Source: Plenodomus lindquistii (taxonomy: Eukaryota; Ascomycota; Dothideomycetes; Pleosporales; Leptosphaeriaceae). From it: a DNA stretch of 64,000 nucleotides. The notes below the pieces were generated by a model. It did no database searches. It saw only the letters and a program-made list of their open reading frames with translations, and was not told where the DNA came from. This document shows positions 63,445 to 64,000 of the stretch, one piece after another. The stretch covers positions 2,418,001-2,482,000 of the forward strand of contig JANUWI010000005.1 in assembly GCA_025504975.1 (NCBI GenBank), read 5' to 3'. A program made the position numbers and the translations under genes. How positions within the stretch are numbered: position 1 is the first letter of the stretch; each line of letters opens with the position of its first letter.

Positions 63445-64000
63445 GATGATGATGCAGACCAGTATAGTTGAGAGAAGTTCAATTTAGTATACGAAGGCGA
63501 TCGTTTTTAATAAGTCATCGCACAAGCCACCCGTACGCTCCAAAACGCGCATTCATTGGAAACAAATCGCCTTTGCAGTGGATGCCATAGTTCTGTATGA
63601 TGGGAGCGCTAGTCCCGATCAATTCGGAACTGGTTCTGCTAGCGTTTCCGAAACTCAATCTCGGTGAATATAGGAGCCGACACTCGCGCCACCCGCTAAC
63701 CCCGTAGTCTACGTTGATTCTCAAAGTTGAACAGAGGGACGCAACCGGTCACCGGTGTCACAGTGTCGGTGGATATTTCTCCTTGTGTTTCGCTTGCAAC
63801 GTATACCCACAGTACTGACAATCCGATGTATGTAGCTGAATTTTCCGACTTACGCTATTCCATCTCTTACTACCATCTCCTAATCACGTAAATTGAATGG
63901 CCGAAGGGTATTGCAGTTACTTGTCTTACAATGTATTGTTCTCCACAGATCCCAAGCTTCTTCCTTTCTCATTTGCCTTGACGCACCTCCTAAGTATATG
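63445..64000. other. intergenic, promoter side of the dehydrogenase
   Basis: TTCCGAAAC near 63648 and AATTCGGAACTGG near 63620 resemble the CCGGAA half-sites of the other cluster promoters. No gene seen up to the window end. Confidence 0.4.

Overview
The window is nuclear DNA of a filamentous ascomycete (Pezizomycotina, most likely a dothideomycete; the class is an inference). The signs are compact genes with several 45-110 bp GT..AG introns, Zn2Cys6 regulators, a HET-domain gene, a GH18 chitinase carrying a CBM18 domain, small secreted cysteine-rich proteins, and a tRNA-Val gene with a 10-nt intron next to the anticodon. Exon joins below were worked out by hand from splice signals, reading phase and protein-family continuity, so each is a model and not transcript evidence.

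Layout. 0.8-20.4 kb is a fairly dense conserved block: a GST-like protein, a 1176-residue coiled-coil, repeat-bearing, tail-anchored protein, a short F-box-like protein, two decayed frames, a GH18/CBM18 chitinase, a CCDC47/DUF1682 ER protein, cytochrome c oxidase subunit VIIa (four exons, the first only 8 nt) and a large PPR-like mitochondrial protein. 20.5-25.3 kb has no recognisable protein gene. It is a tandem array of about 15 diverged units, each with a TATA-like element followed 80-93 bp later by a start-like triplet. This is the least explained structure here. 26-42 kb holds a Zn2Cys6/Fungal_trans_2 regulator, two orphan proteins, a long gene-poor stretch, two neighbouring secreted cysteine-rich proteins (one with a knottin-type cysteine pattern) and the COX assembly factor PET191. 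42.7-49.3 kb has a steryl-ester-hydrolase-like lipase, tRNA-Val, a frameshifted nitronate monooxygenase and a HET-domain protein.

50.7-63.4 kb looks like a catabolic or specialised-metabolism cluster: a cupin, an SDR, a PEP-mutase/isocitrate-lyase-superfamily protein with an unusual active-site loop, an NtaA/SnaA/DszA-type flavin monooxygenase, its probable flavin reductase partner, a Zn2Cys6 regulator and a ToxD/enoyl-reductase-type dehydrogenase. Several genes are divergent pairs sharing promoters rich in CCGG/CCGGAA motifs. The simplest reading is a two-component FMNH2-dependent oxygenase opening a substrate, with the SDR, dehydrogenase, cupin and lyase-like protein acting downstream under the local regulator. 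The substrate cannot be read from sequence. A 50-bp-arm foldback element lies between the regulator and the dehydrogenase.
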